From Cryobacterium mannosilyticum (lineage in GTDB: Bacteria > Actinomycetota > Actinomycetes > Actinomycetales > Microbacteriaceae): 64,000 nucleotides of DNA. Shown in pieces: positions 26,280-35,282 of this stretch. Within the stretch, counting starts at the first letter, position 1. Each line of letters begins with the position of its first letter. The position numbers and the translations under genes are program-made. The stretch covers positions 49,568 to 113,567 of the forward strand of contig NZ_SOFM01000050.1 of NCBI RefSeq assembly GCF_004402705.1, written 5' to 3'. The notes beneath the pieces are model-generated. The model saw only the letters and a list, made by a program, of their open reading frames with translations. It did not search any database and was not told the origin of the DNA.

Positions 26280-27830
26280 TTGAGCAGACGAACCCGCACG
26301 CGCACCGTCACGGTGCTGGCGACGACCCTGGCGGCCGCGCTCGCAGTGACGATGGGGCTGAGCGCGTGCGTGCCGTTGTTCCTTCCCCAGCAGGCCCGGT
26401 CCACCTCATCGCCGACCACCGAGAAGGTCAGCGCCGACCTCGAACCGTTCTACAGCCAGGTGCTGAAATGGAAGGACTGCGGCTCCGGGCTGCAGTGCAC
26501 CACGGCATCCGCGCCCCTGGACTGGGCCGACCCGGCGGCGGGCACCGTTGACCTCGCCCTGGTGCGTCACCCTGCCTCCGGCAGCCGGGTCGGCTCGCTG
26601 CTGGTCAATCCCGGCGGCCCCGGAGGCTCCGGTTATGACTTCGTGAAGGATTCGCTGGACTACGCCACGGATGCGAAGCTGCAGGCAGGGTTCGACATCG
26701 TGGGCTTCGACCCGCGCGGGGTCGGCCGGTCCTCCGCGGTGAAGTGCTACCAGCCCGCCCAGATGGACCAGTACCTCTACGGCCTGACCACGGCCGCGCG
26801 CGGAACGGATGCCTGGATCCAGGAGCTCGAGACCGCGTCCGCCGACTTCGGCGCAGCCTGCGCGAAGAACACCGGGGCGCTGCTCGGGCAGGTGGACACC
26901 GTGAGCGCCGCCCGCGACCTCGACCTGTTGCGCGCCGCCCTCGGCGACAAGAAGCTCAGCTACCTCGGCTACTCCTACGGGACCTTCCTCGGCGCCACCT
27001 ACGCAGACCTCTACCCCGGCAAGGTCGGCCGGCTCGCCCTCGACGGCGCGCTCGACCCGTCCACCAGCAACGCCGAGGTGACCCGGGTGCAGGCGACGGG
27101 CTTCGAGAATGCGCTGCGCGCCTATCTCGCCGACTGTCTCGACGGCGCGAAGTGCCCGTTCGACGGTACCGTCGACGACGCCATGTCCACCATCGGCTCG
27201 CTGCTCGCCTCGGTGGACGCGAGCCCGATCACGGCCACCGACGGCAGGAAGCTCGGGGCCAACACGCTGCTCACCGCGATCATCTACCCGCTCTACCAGG
27301 CCGAGGCGTGGCCCAACCTGAGCGAGATGTTCACCACTGTTCTGCAGGGCGACGCGGATGCCGCCTTCCAGTTCGCGGACGGCTACAACGGCCGCAACAA
27401 GGACGGCAGCTACCGCGACAACTCCACCGAGGCGTTCATGGCCATCAACTGCGTCGACTACAGCTACAACGACGACCCGGCCGCGATGCGTGCCCAGGCC
27501 GCCCAGATCGAGGCCGCCGCGCCCGTGATCGGCAAGTACATGGCGTTCGGGGACATCGGCTGCGCCAACTGGCCGCACACGTTCACCGGTCAGCGCACGC
27601 AGATCCACGCCACGGGCGCCGCACCGATCCTCGTCGTCGGCACGACGAACGACCCGGCCACCCCCTACGTGTGGGCGAAGAACCTGGCCGGCCAGCTCGA
27701 CAGCGGCCACCTCGTCACCTACACGGGCGAGGGCCACACCGCCTACAACAAGTCCAACGCCTGCGTCAACAACGCGGTGGACGACTTCCTGCTCAAGGGC
27801 ACGGTGCCGGCGACCGACCCCAGGTGCTGA
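26280..27830 (+). CDS. secreted lipoprotein alpha/beta hydrolase (tripeptidyl aminopeptidase type)
   Basis: A 516-residue exported enzyme. The TTG start at 26280 follows GGAAGAGG. A basic N-terminus, hydrophobic segment and LSAC lipobox (cysteine about residue 29) mark a lipoprotein. The hydrolase fold has LLVNPGGPGGSGYDFV as the oxyanion region, nucleophile motif GYSYGT, and the C-terminal TAP-like domain with GHTAYNKSNACVN holding the catalytic histidine. Relatives (SlpD/SlpE, tripeptidyl aminopeptidase) trim peptides outside the cell. It is followed 72 nt later by a TetR gene. Confidence 0.86.
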   Translation: MSRRTRTRTVTVLATTLAAALAVTMGLSACVPLFLPQQARSTSSPTTEKVSADLEPFYSQVLKWKDCGSGLQCTTASAPLDWADPAAGTVDLALVRHPASGSRVGSLLVNPGGPGGSGYDFVKDSLDYATDAKLQAGFDIVGFDPRGVGRSSAVKCYQPAQMDQYLYGLTTAARGTDAWIQELETASADFGAACAKNTGALLGQVDTVSAARDLDLLRAALGDKKLSYLGYSYGTFLGATYADLYPGKVGRLALDGALDPSTSNAEVTRVQATGFENALRAYLADCLDGAKCPFDGTVDDAMSTIGSLLASVDASPITATDGRKLGANTLLTAIIYPLYQAEAWPNLSEMFTTVLQGDADAAFQFADGYNGRNKDGSYRDNSTEAFMAINCVDYSYNDDPAAMRAQAAQIEAAAPVIGKYMAFGDIGCANWPHTFTGQRTQIHATGAAPILVVGTTNDPATPYVWAKNLAGQLDSGHLVTYTGEGHTAYNKSNACVNNAVDDFLLKGTVPATDPRC

Positions 27831-27877
27831 CCGTCCGGGCCGGAGAATCGACCATCCTCGACTGCCGGGGTGCAGAA

Positions 27878-27892
27878 TTGCGCACTGTGTAA
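27878..27892. promoter_or_regulatory. imperfect inverted repeat, candidate TetR operator
   Basis: TTGCGCA-C-TGTGTAA matches its reverse complement at 5 of 7 arm positions and lies 11 nt before the TetR start. The TAAGAAT that overlaps its end could serve as a -10 box for a nearly leaderless transcript. Confidence 0.35.
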
Positions 27893-27902
27893 GAATTGAA
27901 GG

Positions 27903-28541
27903 ATGTCGGCGGAACACGAAGAACCAGGCCTGCGCGAGCGTAAGCGGCTGGCCACCAGGCGAGCCATCCAGCGAGCGGTGCTGCTCCTCTCCTGCGAGCG
28001 CGGAATGGACAAGGTGACCGTGGAGGACATCAGCCGGGCCGCCGACGTGTCCCCGCGCACCTTCTTCAACTACTTCTCCTCCAAGGACGCCGCCATGGTC
28101 GGCGACGAACTGGACCTGGCCTCCGCGGAAGACATCGCCGCCTTCGTGCACGGCGGTCCCTCGGGGGACATCCTCGCCCAGCTCGCCGAACTGCTCGCCT
28201 CGAGCCTGAAGAACACCGAGGGTGACCGGGAGATCCACCAGCTGCGCCGCACCGTGATGAAGGAGAACCCCTACCTGTTCGGCCTGCGGATGGCGACCCT
28301 GCGCAACTTCGAAGCCCGGCTGCAGGACATCATCACCGAACGTTTCGCCGCCGACGATCCCGACCTCGCCGCCGACCCGGTGCGGCTGCACCAGCGCGCG
28401 CTGCTCTTCACGCTCGTGGCCGTGGCCGCCGTACGCCACGCCTGGCGGTGCTGGGCCGAGGGCGACGCGTCCCGGCCGCTGGCCGACCAGGTCAGCGCGT
28501 CATTCGCCGAACTGTACGAGATGACCCTCCGGACCAGCTAA
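27903..28541 (+). CDS. TetR/AcrR-family transcriptional regulator
   Basis: A 212-residue regulator. The helix-turn-helix is at the N-terminus (RRAIQRAVLLL, VTVEDISRAADVSPRTFFNYFSSK split over helices 2-3), with FFNYF the usual TetR signature. The C-terminal domain resembles the mycofactocin-type/TetR_C_17 group. The ATG at 27903 has GAAGG immediately before it, too close for a normal ribosome binding site, so a leaderless message is possible. The target is unknown; the upstream hydrolase is a candidate. Confidence 0.85.
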   Translation: MSAEHEEPGLRERKRLATRRAIQRAVLLLSCERGMDKVTVEDISRAADVSPRTFFNYFSSKDAAMVGDELDLASAEDIAAFVHGGPSGDILAQLAELLASSLKNTEGDREIHQLRRTVMKENPYLFGLRMATLRNFEARLQDIITERFAADDPDLAADPVRLHQRALLFTLVAVAAVRHAWRCWAEGDASRPLADQVSASFAELYEMTLRTS

Positions 28542-28593
28542 GCTTTGTTGCTGTGTCACCGAGCCCTTCCGTGAGGGAGGAATCGTGCGTCAC

Positions 28594-28669
28594 GCCGCCT
28601 TAGCTCAGTCGGTAGAGCGTCTCACTCGTAATGAGAAGGTCATCAGTTCGATTCTGATAGGCGGCTCCA
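28594..28669 (+). tRNA. tRNA-Thr (anticodon CGT)
   Basis: A full cloverleaf with acceptor GCCGCCT/AGGCGGC, D arm GCTCAGTCGGTAGAGC, anticodon stem-loop TCTCA-CTCGTAA-TGAGA with anticodon CGT, and T arm ATCAGTTCGATTCTGAT. The discriminator is T at 28666 and CCA is encoded (28667-28669), unlike the tRNA-Pro in this window. It reads ACG codons. Confidence 0.97.
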
Positions 28670-28752
28670 CTGTCTCTCGTGGCCGGCGTCCTGGAAGCCG
28701 GCTCACGGGGCACCCTGCGCCGGCTTCTCACAGCGGCGCCGCGAGCGCCCTG

Positions 28753-28843
28753 CCCGTCGAATTCGACGGAGATTTTGGCCTGGATGCCCCAAAAACGGCG
28801 TTCTGTGCGCCAAAACGTGAAAATCTCCGTCGAATTCGACGGG
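28753..28843. repeat. 24-bp perfect inverted repeat enclosing two identical 16-bp palindromes
   Basis: Arms at 28753-28776 and 28820-28843 are exact reverse complements; each contains the perfect palindrome CCGTCGAATTCGACGG (28754-28769 and 28827-28842) followed by the A/T-rich GAGATTTT on the inner side. The palindrome centres are 73 bp apart. It lies between tRNA-Thr and the dehydrogenase, 46 nt before the latter's start. Confidence 0.95.
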
Positions 28844-28888
28844 AGGTGCGCGGGGGCGGGCTATTCCGCCGTGGGTAGGCTGAAGCCC

Positions 28889-29872
28889 ATGACCGACGCA
28901 ATCCGCTGGGGAATCCTGGCCACGGGCGGGATCGCCCACGCATTCACCAACGACCTCGTCCTGGGCGGTTTCCGGGTGCAGGCGGTGGCCTCCCGCGCCC
29001 AGGCCTCTGCCGACGCGTTCGCGGCCGAGTTCGGCATCCCCACCGCCCACCCGAGCTACGAGGCCCTCGCCGACGACCCCGACGTCGACATCGTCTACAT
29101 CTCCACGCCGCATCCGTTCCACGCCGAGAACGCCCGCCTGATGCTCAACGCGGGCAAGCACGTGCTGATCGAGAAGCCGATCACGCTGAACGGCCGCGAA
29201 GCCCGGGAGATCGTCGACCTCGCCGCGAGCAAGGGGCTGCTCGTGCTCGAGGGCATGTGGACCAGGTTCCTGCCGCACATGGTGCGGATCAGGGAGATCC
29301 TCGCCGCCGGCACGATCGGGGACGTGCACACGCTCATCGCCGACCACACCCAGAGTCTGCCGGAAGCCCCGGAGCACCGCCTCAACTCGATGGCACTCGG
29401 CGGCGGCGCCCTCCTCGACCTCGGCATCTACCCGCTCACCTTCGCCTCCGAACTGTTCGGGCGCCCGGAGACGATCCTGGCGACCGCGACGTTCAAGCCG
29501 ACCGGCGCCGACGCCCAGGTCGCGACGACGTTCCGCTACCCGGGCGGTCAGATCGCCCAGACCCTCTCCGCGAGCGACACGGCCGGCCCGAACACCGCGA
29601 CCATCCTCGGCACCGCCGGCCGGATCGACATCGACCGAACCTGGTACGCGCCCACGACGATCCGGGTGCGCGACAGCGCGAACGAGATCATCGAAACCTT
29701 CAGCGCCCCGATCACCGGGCGCGGCATGCACTTCCAGGCGATCGAGGCCGAGAAGCTCATCCGGGCAGGGAAGATCTCGAGCGACATCCTGCCGGTCGAG
29801 GAGATGGTCGCGATCATGGAGACCCTCGACGCCGTGCGCGAGCAGATCGGGCTGCGCTACCCCGGCGAGTAG
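28889..29872 (+). CDS. Gfo/Idh/MocA-family NAD(P)-dependent dehydrogenase
   Basis: A 327-residue oxidoreductase. The Rossmann fold begins RWGILATGGIAHAFTNDL (G-x-G variant ATGGIA), with the family motif KHVLIEKPITLN (EKP) at about residue 95 and the substrate-side GGGALLDLGIYPLTFASEL containing the conserved histidine-equivalent region. Such enzymes oxidise or reduce sugars, inositols or trans-dihydrodiols; substrate unknown. The ATG at 28889 begins exactly at the Rossmann strand; no strong ribosome binding site is visible (GGGTAGG, 28873-28879). Confidence 0.85.
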   Translation: MTDAIRWGILATGGIAHAFTNDLVLGGFRVQAVASRAQASADAFAAEFGIPTAHPSYEALADDPDVDIVYISTPHPFHAENARLMLNAGKHVLIEKPITLNGREAREIVDLAASKGLLVLEGMWTRFLPHMVRIREILAAGTIGDVHTLIADHTQSLPEAPEHRLNSMALGGGALLDLGIYPLTFASELFGRPETILATATFKPTGADAQVATTFRYPGGQIAQTLSASDTAGPNTATILGTAGRIDIDRTWYAPTTIRVRDSANEIIETFSAPITGRGMHFQAIEAEKLIRAGKISSDILPVEEMVAIMETLDAVREQIGLRYPGE

Positions 29873-29981
29873 CCGCCGGACTCTGCCGCGTCACCCATTC
29901 TGGGGTGCGCGCGGGCCGGCCAAACCGGCCGGCCCGCCTGGTGCCGCCGATATCCTGATCAAGGAGCAGGAGGGGGCAGGT

Positions 29982-32264
29982 GTGGGGACAGCCGCGACGA
30001 CCAGCCTGCCGACACGTTCCGCCCGCGTGTTCGGACCCGGCAACCGGCTGGTCTGGGCGATGCTGCTGCTGCTCACCGTCTACCTGGCCGGGCTGGCGCT
30101 CCCCAGCGACGACCTCCGTCCGGTGGTCAACGGCTGGCTGGGCACGATAACCCAGTGGATCCCCGCGGCTTTGTGCTGGCGCGCGGTCTACCGCTCCGGC
30201 TTCCGACGGATGCTGGTGCTCCTGGCCGGGGCCGCCGTCACCGTCTTCGCGGCCTCGAACCAGTACTACGTGCTGGCGCTCGGCGATGGGGAGGCGCTGA
30301 GCTTCCCCTCGCCCGCCGACTTCGGATACCTGCTGTTCTACCCGCTCATCCTCGGGGCGCTCGCCATTCTGGTCTCCCGGCAGCTTCGCGCGCTTCCCCG
30401 GGCGGTCTCGCTCGACAGCGCGGTCGGCGCGCTCGGCGCCGCGGCCCTGCTCGCGGCTCTGCTCAGTCCGATCCTCCTCGCGGCCCAGGCCGGCGGGTTC
30501 AGTCTTGCCACGGCGGTCGCGACCGCCTTCCCCCTGCTCGACCTCGTGCTGGTCGCCGCCGTGGTCGGCGTCGCCTCCGCCCGGGGGCTGGACGTCGGCG
30601 GTCGCTGGGGCATCCTCGTCTCCGGCCTACTGGTCTTCGCCGCCACCGACGTGATCTACGCGGAGCAGATCGCCGGCGACAGCTACGCGATCGGCACGCT
30701 GCTGGACGGCGGCTGGGCCGTCGGCCTGACCCTGATCGCCCTCTGGGTGGACGGCCTGACCCGGCCGCCGGGTGCGGTCGGCCGCCGGCTGACCGGCGTC
30801 CTCTCCCTGATCGTGCCCGTGGTGGCCACGGCCGCCGGGGTCCTGGTGCTCCTCCTCGGCACCCAGGTGAGGCTCTCCCTCCTCGCCGTCGTGCTGGCGA
30901 CCGCGACCCTCGCCGGGGCGAGCCTGCGCACGGCCGTCGCGTTCCGGGATCTCGGCCGGATGGCCGACCTCCGCCGCCAGGCGCGCACCGACGACCTCAC
31001 CGGACTGCCCAACCGGCGGGCGCTCTACCTCGACGTGCCCCTACGCCTCGCCTCGGGAGGCCCGAGGAGCGCACTGATGCTGCTCGACCTGGACCGGTTC
31101 AAGGAGGTGAACGACAGCCTCGGCCACGATGTCGGCGACGAGCTGCTCGTGCAGGTCGGTCGACGCCTGGCCGACCAATTGCGAACGCGGGACCTGCTGG
31201 CACGCCTCGGCGGAGACGAATTCGCGATCCTCCTCGACGACGCGGGCCCCGCCGAGGCGGAGGCCGTCGCGGCGACGGTGCAGGCGGCCCTGGCCGAACC
31301 GTTCACCCTCGCCGGGATCACCCTGCAGACCAGCGTCTCGGTCGGGATCGCGCTCTACCCGGAGCAGAGCGACAACCTGACCGGGCTGCTGCGGAAGGCC
31401 GACATGGCCATGTACAAGGCGAAGGCCGGCGGCACCGGGCACCACGTCTACCGCAGCTCCGACGACAGCCACGGGGACGCCCGGCTGCGCACCGTGCAGG
31501 AGCTGCGCCTGGCAATTCACGAGGACCAGCTGGTGCTCCACTACCAGCCGAAGATCGACCTGCCGACGGGGCAGGTGAACTGCGTCGAGGCGCTCGTGCG
31601 CTGGCAGCACCCCGCCCGCGGCCTGCTTCAACCGGGGCAGTTCCTCGATCTGGTCGAGGAATCCGGGCTGATGCACGCCATGACGCATGTGGTGCTCGAC
31701 AAGGCCCTCGACCAGGCCGCGCTCTGGCGGGCCGAGGGTCATCCGCTCGCGGTCGCCGTGAACCTCTCGGCGCGTTCACTGCTCGACGCCGAACTGCCGG
31801 CGCGGGTTCGCGCGCAGCTCTCGTCCCGGGGCCTGCCGACCTCCGCCCTGACCCTGGAGATCACCGAGGAATTCCTGCTGAACGACCGGGAGCGGGCGCA
31901 GGAGATCCTCACCCAGTTACGCGAGACGGGAATCCGGATCGCCGTCGACGACTTCGGGACCGGCTACAGCTCGCTCGCCTACCTGCGGGACCTGCCCATC
32001 GACGAGCTCAAGCTGGACCGGTCCTTCATCATGCCGATGGCCGACGACGCGCGCGCCGCGGCGCTCGTCTCCTCCATCGTCGACCTCGCCCACAGCCTGG
32101 GGATGAGCGCCGTCGCCGAGGGAGTGGAGGATGCCGTGGCCTACGACGAGCTCGTGCGGTACGGCTGCGACCAAGCACAGGGATTCCACCTGTCGCGGCC
32201 GCTCCCCGTGGCCGACCTGGACGCCTGGCTCCTCCTGCGTCGCGCGGCGGTTGCCACGGCGTAA
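29982..32264 (+). CDS. membrane GGDEF-EAL cyclic di-GMP enzyme
   Basis: A 760-residue protein with about nine N-terminal helices (residues 20-310), then GGDEF and EAL domains. The cyclase site is intact (GGDEF, 410-414), with an RxxD inhibitory site RTRD five residues before it. The phosphodiesterase site also looks complete: EAL at 536-538, NLSARSL, EITEEF, DDFGTGYSSLAYL, KLDRSF and AEGVED. Both making and breaking of c-di-GMP are therefore possible. The membrane region has no named sensor domain that I recognise. The GTG start at 29982 is preceded by GGAGCAGGAGGGGG. Confidence 0.92.
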   Translation: MGTAATTSLPTRSARVFGPGNRLVWAMLLLLTVYLAGLALPSDDLRPVVNGWLGTITQWIPAALCWRAVYRSGFRRMLVLLAGAAVTVFAASNQYYVLALGDGEALSFPSPADFGYLLFYPLILGALAILVSRQLRALPRAVSLDSAVGALGAAALLAALLSPILLAAQAGGFSLATAVATAFPLLDLVLVAAVVGVASARGLDVGGRWGILVSGLLVFAATDVIYAEQIAGDSYAIGTLLDGGWAVGLTLIALWVDGLTRPPGAVGRRLTGVLSLIVPVVATAAGVLVLLLGTQVRLSLLAVVLATATLAGASLRTAVAFRDLGRMADLRRQARTDDLTGLPNRRALYLDVPLRLASGGPRSALMLLDLDRFKEVNDSLGHDVGDELLVQVGRRLADQLRTRDLLARLGGDEFAILLDDAGPAEAEAVAATVQAALAEPFTLAGITLQTSVSVGIALYPEQSDNLTGLLRKADMAMYKAKAGGTGHHVYRSSDDSHGDARLRTVQELRLAIHEDQLVLHYQPKIDLPTGQVNCVEALVRWQHPARGLLQPGQFLDLVEESGLMHAMTHVVLDKALDQAALWRAEGHPLAVAVNLSARSLLDAELPARVRAQLSSRGLPTSALTLEITEEFLLNDRERAQEILTQLRETGIRIAVDDFGTGYSSLAYLRDLPIDELKLDRSFIMPMADDARAAALVSSIVDLAHSLGMSAVAEGVEDAVAYDELVRYGCDQAQGFHLSRPLPVADLDAWLLLRRAAVATA

Positions 32265-32328
32265 CGGGCGGAGACGCGGGCCCGCCAAGCCGAGGCTGCC
32301 TCACATCGACGGCAGGTACAGTACACGG

Positions 32329-33771
32329 GTGGAAGAACAGGACACCCCGCGGCCCGGCATCGCCGGCTTCATCGCCCGGCACCGCACGCTGGCCCTGATC
32401 GGAGCCGGTGCGGCGCTGTTCGCCCTCCTCGGCACCGGGGCCGTCGTCGCGGGCGCCTCGACCGTCCCGGCCAACGCTCCCGCCGCCCTCCGTGTCCGGG
32501 CCGCCACCCCCAGCCCCACCCCGACGGCCGCGCCGCCCCGGCCCGCCCCGTCCGATGCCACCACCGCCAGCCGGCTCCGCAGCTGCTCGGTGGCCGGCCT
32601 GGCCGCCGACCCCCGGCTCGCGAACTTCCAGGCCCAGGTGGTCAACGCCAGCACCGGCGAGGTCCTCTTCGACCGTGGCGGCAACACGCCGTCCCGCACC
32701 GCGAGCGTGCTCAAAGTGCTGACCTCGGCAGCCGCGCTGAGCGTGCTCGGCCCCGACTACCGGGCCACGACGACAGTGCTGGCCGGCAGCGAACCGGGAA
32801 CGGTCGTGCTGGTCGGCGGGGGAGACCTCACCCTGTCCCGCACCCCGACCGGCGATGAATCGGTGTACACCGGGGCCGCGCACCTCGACGACCTTGCCGC
32901 GAAGACCATCGCGGCGTGGCAGGCCGACCCGGCGCATCCGCCGATCACGCGGCTCGTGCTCGACTCCTCCTCCTTCGGCGACCCCGGCTGGGACCCGAGC
33001 TGGAACCGCAAGGAACTCGGCGACGGGTACATGCCCGAGATCACCGCCCTCCAGGTCGACGGCGACCGGGACAACCCGGGCCGCAGCACCTCCGCCCGCA
33101 GCAGCGACCCGATCGGGCGCGCCGGGCAGGCGTTCGCCGACGCGCTCGGCGGCAACGTGGAGATCAGCCGCGGAACGGCCCCGGCAGGCGCCGCAGAGCT
33201 CGCCTCGGTGCAGTCCCAGCCGGTGTCCACCCTGATCAAACAGGCGCTGATCGTGTCGGACAACGCGCTCGCCGAGATGCTCGCCCGGCTCGTCGCGGTG
33301 AAATCCGGGGCCGGGAACACCTTCGGGGCACTGCAGAAATCCACCCTCGCCGGGCTCGCCCCCTACGGCATCGACACGACCGGCATCCTGATCGCCGACG
33401 GCTCAGGCCTGAGCGACAACAACGCCGTTCCGCCGTCCTACCTGACGAAACTGTTCGTCAAGATCAATGCCAGGGAGGGGAACCTCGGCGTCATCTTCGA
33501 CGGCCTGCCCGTCGCCGGCGGGGACAGCGGGTCACTGTCCTACAGCGACCGGTTCACGGGCGACAACGCCGTCGCGGACGGTTCCGTCTTCGCCAAGACC
33601 GGGTGGATCGACACCGGCTACACCCTGGCCGGTGTGATCCACGCCGCGGACGGCACGCCGCTGACCTTCGCCGTTTACGCGCTCGGGGATGTGGGCGATA
33701 ATGCGAAGCAGGCGATCGACACCATCACCGCCGGTTTCTACCGATGCGGTGACAACCTGTCGAACACCTGA
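32329..33771 (+). CDS. dacB: D-alanyl-D-alanine carboxypeptidase/endopeptidase (PBP4 type)
   Basis: A 480-residue peptidase S13 protein that trims peptidoglycan peptides outside the membrane. A single N-terminal helix (about residues 20-45) and a Pro/Ala linker lead to the catalytic motifs SVLK (S126-K129), SDN (310-312) and KTG (423-425). The short insertion between the first two motifs corresponds to the S13 accessory domain. The GTG at 32329 is chosen because the helix follows at the right distance; upstream sequence in frame is another gene's 3' end. It follows the GGDEF-EAL gene by 64 nt. Confidence 0.9.
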   Translation: MEEQDTPRPGIAGFIARHRTLALIGAGAALFALLGTGAVVAGASTVPANAPAALRVRAATPSPTPTAAPPRPAPSDATTASRLRSCSVAGLAADPRLANFQAQVVNASTGEVLFDRGGNTPSRTASVLKVLTSAAALSVLGPDYRATTTVLAGSEPGTVVLVGGGDLTLSRTPTGDESVYTGAAHLDDLAAKTIAAWQADPAHPPITRLVLDSSSFGDPGWDPSWNRKELGDGYMPEITALQVDGDRDNPGRSTSARSSDPIGRAGQAFADALGGNVEISRGTAPAGAAELASVQSQPVSTLIKQALIVSDNALAEMLARLVAVKSGAGNTFGALQKSTLAGLAPYGIDTTGILIADGSGLSDNNAVPPSYLTKLFVKINAREGNLGVIFDGLPVAGGDSGSLSYSDRFTGDNAVADGSVFAKTGWIDTGYTLAGVIHAADGTPLTFAVYALGDVGDNAKQAIDTITAGFYRCGDNLSNT

Positions 33772-33799
33772 TCCCATCCGGCGAGCGAAGGAGCCACCT

Positions 33800-34390
33800 G
33801 TGACACGGGCACTGTTCATCATCGACGTCCAGAACGATTTCACAGAGGGTGGCGCACTTGTCGTCGCGGGCGGGTCGGCCGTCGCCGCCGGGGTGAGCGC
33901 GCTCCTGGCACAGCACCCGAACGCCTACGCGTGTGTGTTCGCCTCCCGGGACTGGCACGACCCCGACGGCGACAACGGCGGCCACTTCGCCCTGTCCGGC
34001 GAACCCGACTACTCCGAGAGCTGGCCGGTGCACTGCGTGGCGGGCACCCCGGGCGCCGAGTACCACCGGGCGCTCACGCTGCCGGAACACACCATCCACA
34101 TCCGCAAGGGCCAGGGCGAGGCCGGCTACTCGATCTTCGACGGCGTCTCGGAGGGCGGCGACAAGACGGGCGAACTGCTGATCACGAACGGTGTGACGGA
34201 TGTCGACATCGTCGGCCTCGCCACCGACCACTGCGTGCGCGCGAGCGGACTCGATGCCCTCGAACACGGCCAGCACCTGCGCGTGCTCACCGACCTTGTC
34301 GCCGGGGTCAACCCGGATGCCAGCGAGGCGGCGCTGGCCGAACTGGCCTACGCGGGGGCCGTCCTGGCAACCTCAGACGTGGTCGCCTAG
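33800..34390 (+). CDS. pncA: nicotinamidase/isochorismatase family, probable PncA
   Basis: A 196-residue cysteine hydrolase. The aspartate of the triad is in FIIDVQNDFTEGGAL, the lysine in HIRKGQGE, and the nucleophile in VGLATDHCVRASGLDA. Metal ligands are seen in SRDWHDPDGDNGGHF (D-H-H). These features point to nicotinamidase, which deamidates nicotinamide in NAD salvage. The GTG at 33800 follows GAAGGAG. The next gene starts at the base after its stop. Confidence 0.88.
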   Translation: MTRALFIIDVQNDFTEGGALVVAGGSAVAAGVSALLAQHPNAYACVFASRDWHDPDGDNGGHFALSGEPDYSESWPVHCVAGTPGAEYHRALTLPEHTIHIRKGQGEAGYSIFDGVSEGGDKTGELLITNGVTDVDIVGLATDHCVRASGLDALEHGQHLRVLTDLVAGVNPDASEAALAELAYAGAVLATSDVVA

Positions 34391-35155
34391 GTGGGGGCCG
34401 GACCCGCGCCCGTGCTGGACTCCTTCGCCCGGCGCCTCGACGGCGTGCGGATCGCCTACGACGTCGTGCCGGGGGATCGCCCGATCCTCCTCGTGCACGG
34501 GTTTGCGTCGACCGCCAGGCTCAGCTGGGCCGGCACGGGCTGGCTGCGCTTCCTTGAGGAGGCCGGACGCGGCGTGATCGCGCCCGACCTGCGCGGCCAC
34601 GGGCGGAGCGACAAACCGCACCGGGCCGCCGACTACGCACCCCGGCAGCTGGCCGCCGACCTCGTGGTCCTGCTCGACGCGCTCGGCCTGGACCAGGTCG
34701 ACGTGGTGGCCTATTCGATGGGGTCCCGGGTCGCGGCGGCGCTCGCCCGGCTGGCACCGGAACGCGTAGGTCGCCTGGTGCTCGGCGGAGCGGGGCCGGT
34801 CGAACTGTTCGAGTCCGTCGGCCCGGCGACGCTGGCCGGGCTGCTGGCCGGGCAGACCCCGGCCGATCCGGTGGTCGCGGCCGTGCTCGGACCCGTGCTC
34901 GCATCCGCCGTCGCCGCGGGAGGAGACCTGGCTGCCCTGCTGGCCTGCGTGGAGGGATTCGCCGGGGCAGCACTCGACCTGCCGCCGGGCATCCCCGTGC
35001 TGTACGTGGCGGGCGGCGCCGACCCGATCCCGGACGGGGTGGCCGAGCTGGCCCGTGCCCGCGGCTCCGCCTACCGGGAGCTGCCCGGCCGCGATCACGT
35101 GAACTCGCTTACCTCCCGCGAGTTCAAGCAGGCGGCCCTGGACTTCCTGTCCTGA
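34391..35155 (+). CDS. alpha/beta hydrolase
   Basis: A 254-residue hydrolase of the esterase/epoxide-hydrolase type. ILLVHGFAST forms the oxyanion side, APDLRGHGRSDKP follows, the nucleophile elbow is AYSMGS, and the histidine is in PGRDHVNSLTSREF. The GTG at 34391 abuts the PncA stop codon, so the two genes are co-translated. The substrate is unknown. Confidence 0.82.
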   Translation: MGAGPAPVLDSFARRLDGVRIAYDVVPGDRPILLVHGFASTARLSWAGTGWLRFLEEAGRGVIAPDLRGHGRSDKPHRAADYAPRQLAADLVVLLDALGLDQVDVVAYSMGSRVAAALARLAPERVGRLVLGGAGPVELFESVGPATLAGLLAGQTPADPVVAAVLGPVLASAVAAGGDLAALLACVEGFAGAALDLPPGIPVLYVAGGADPIPDGVAELARARGSAYRELPGRDHVNSLTSREFKQAALDFLS

Positions 35156-35202
35156 TTCCGTCCCCTATTCGGGGGGGTTTGTCAAACTTTTCTTCAAGGG
35201 TT

Positions 35203-35231
35203 GCATCCAGAACTACCTTGTTGCTGGAATT
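35203..35231 (+). promoter_or_regulatory. ECF-type promoter motif GCATCC-N17-GGAATT
   Basis: The two hexamers are 17 bp apart, 52 nt before the first DUF4397 start. The second DUF4397 gene has GCATCC-N17-GGAAGT at a comparable distance and the sigma gene has CCATCC-N17-GCTATG. The -35 resembles the CCATCC of mycobacterial SigK promoters. Confidence 0.6.
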
Positions 35232-35282
35232 GACAGCGGGAGGCCGCGCGGTCACCCGTCCAACGAAATGCAGGAGGTAACC

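Noticed and set aside
26406..28439. 677-codon minus-strand frame across the hydrolase and TetR genes
   Set aside because: It spans two recognised genes in sense orientation and has no motif; typical shadow frame in high-GC DNA.
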